DNA of 40,010 bases, taken from assembly GCF_022213065.1 (NCBI RefSeq), contig NZ_JAKLJA010000054.1, positions 1 through 40,010 on the forward strand, read 5' to 3'. The notes under the pieces were generated by a model that saw only the letters and a program-made list of their open reading frames with translations, ran no database searches and was not told the DNA's origin. The translations under genes were made by a program, and so were the position numbers. This document shows positions 39,711-40,010 of the stretch, piece after piece. The stretch comes from Paraburkholderia tagetis (GTDB lineage: Bacteria > Pseudomonadota > Gammaproteobacteria > Burkholderiales > Burkholderiaceae). Every line of letters begins with the position of its first letter. The first letter of the stretch is position 1.

Positions 39711-39932
39711 GCAGAGTACGTTGACAAGATTACATTAGATACATCTGCACTTGTCCAAGCAACCGCAACTATCGATGTTCTTATGGGAAAGGCAAGAAAA
39801 TTTCGCTTTCCTGGAGGACTTCTTGTAGTGGGAGAAGGGGGGGGGGGGGCAGGGAAGACTCTTATCGCGGAAAGCTTTAAAAAGAAATTGGCTCTTTTGA
39901 AATTCAAATGGGTTATGCGGTATGCGGGTTGA
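39711..39932 (+). pseudogene. TnsC/TniB-like AAA ATPase fragment
   Basis: An open frame reads AEYVDKITLDTSALVQATAT, then GKARKFRFPGGLLVVGEGG and a P-loop (GGGGAGKTL), and stops at 39930-39932. The P-loop after a FPGGLLVVGE strand is typical of TniB/TnsC transposition ATPases. It has no start, since the IS3 element cuts it 5', and the 3' part is replaced by the next insertion element after about 70 codons. The P-loop contains 13 consecutive Gs (39837-39849). GC content is lower than in the core genes. Confidence 0.6.
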
Positions 39933-40008
39933 TCGAAGTGAAGTTGAGCTTGCCAGCGATCAGGAACAGCACGGTACGCATGGTTTCGATATTCGCGTAG
40001 CCACGAGC
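39913..40008 (-). CDS. Probable ISL3-family transposase, C-terminal end (partial)
   Basis: Thirty-one residues on the minus strand read ARGYANIETMRTVLFLIAGK then LNFTSINPHTA, ending at TAA 39913-39915. The RARGY...GKL pattern matches the C-terminus of ISL3-type transposases. The gene runs out of the window to the right. It has cut the TniB-like fragment. Confidence 0.55.
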   Translation of the reverse strand, partial: ARGYANIETMRTVLFLIAGKLNFTSINPHTA

Positions 40009-40010
40009 GC

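Noticed and set aside
1..40010. CRISPR array, rRNA or tRNA genes
   Set aside because: I saw no regularly spaced repeats of 25-40 bases and no tRNA or rRNA signatures on either strand by eye; a covariance search was not possible.

Overview
The window looks like chromosomal DNA from a Burkholderiaceae bacterium (Paraburkholderia, Burkholderia or Caballeronia type). The evidence is GC-rich coding sequence with strong codon bias, and families such as a fused 1200-residue indolepyruvate oxidoreductase, a short type-2 ArgC, MaeB with a phosphotransacetylase tail, and hppD followed by paaR and paaABCDE. I saw no rRNA, tRNA or CRISPR array.

Positions 1-28.4 kb are core genome with mixed strands. In order: the 3' end of glmS; a His/Asp-rich exported protein; a sirtuin; a stand-alone CinA-C protein; an AT-rich stretch with DnaA-box-like motifs; a DMT exporter; a small exported protein; a ribbon-helix-helix-like protein; a Mut7-C RNase-like protein; a beta-hydroxyacid dehydrogenase; a receiver domain lacking its phospho-acceptor; a putative small RNA with anti-Shine-Dalgarno motifs; argC; a PEBP-like exported protein; an RcsB/NarL-type response regulator; pyrE; an MFS transporter; maeB; the indolepyruvate oxidoreductase; a small exported peptide; hppD with a divergent Lrp/AsnC regulator; a GNAT acetyltransferase; paaR with a DUF1835 gene; and paaEDCBA. 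The 2-oxoacid oxidoreductase, HPPD and phenylacetyl-CoA epoxidase genes together form an aromatic amino acid and phenylacetate catabolism neighbourhood. A perfect ACCGACC/GGTCGGT palindrome sits in the paaA promoter and is the likely PaaR operator.

Positions 28.4-37 kb are accessory, with every gene on the minus strand. There are two modules. The first has five genes: a wHTH-STAS-GHKL ATPase, a STAS-like/wHTH partner, a protein of three ubiquitin-like folds, an E1-like ThiF adenylyltransferase with an N-terminal domain carrying an FxGExPC motif, and a DUF6527-like metal-binding protein. This is a bacterial ubiquitin-like conjugation operon that appears to have its own switch-type regulators. 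The second is a translationally coupled pair: a large GTPase with an N-terminal domain resembling the arm-type DNA-binding domain of tyrosine recombinases, and a nuclease-like protein ending in a SEC-C zinc motif. An inverted array of GTTGTTCC repeats precedes the pair. I do not recognise the pair as a named system; it is the best candidate here for an undescribed (possibly anti-phage) system.

Positions 37-40 kb hold the wreck of a Tn7-like transposon: an XRE regulator, a TnsA endonuclease with a disrupted 3' end, an inserted IS3-family element where tnsB should be, a truncated TnsC/TniB-like ATPase with a 13-G run in its P-loop, and the 3' end of what is probably an ISL3-family transposase running off the window. 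Two GTCC/GGAC palindromes lie over the starts of the XRE and tnsA genes.
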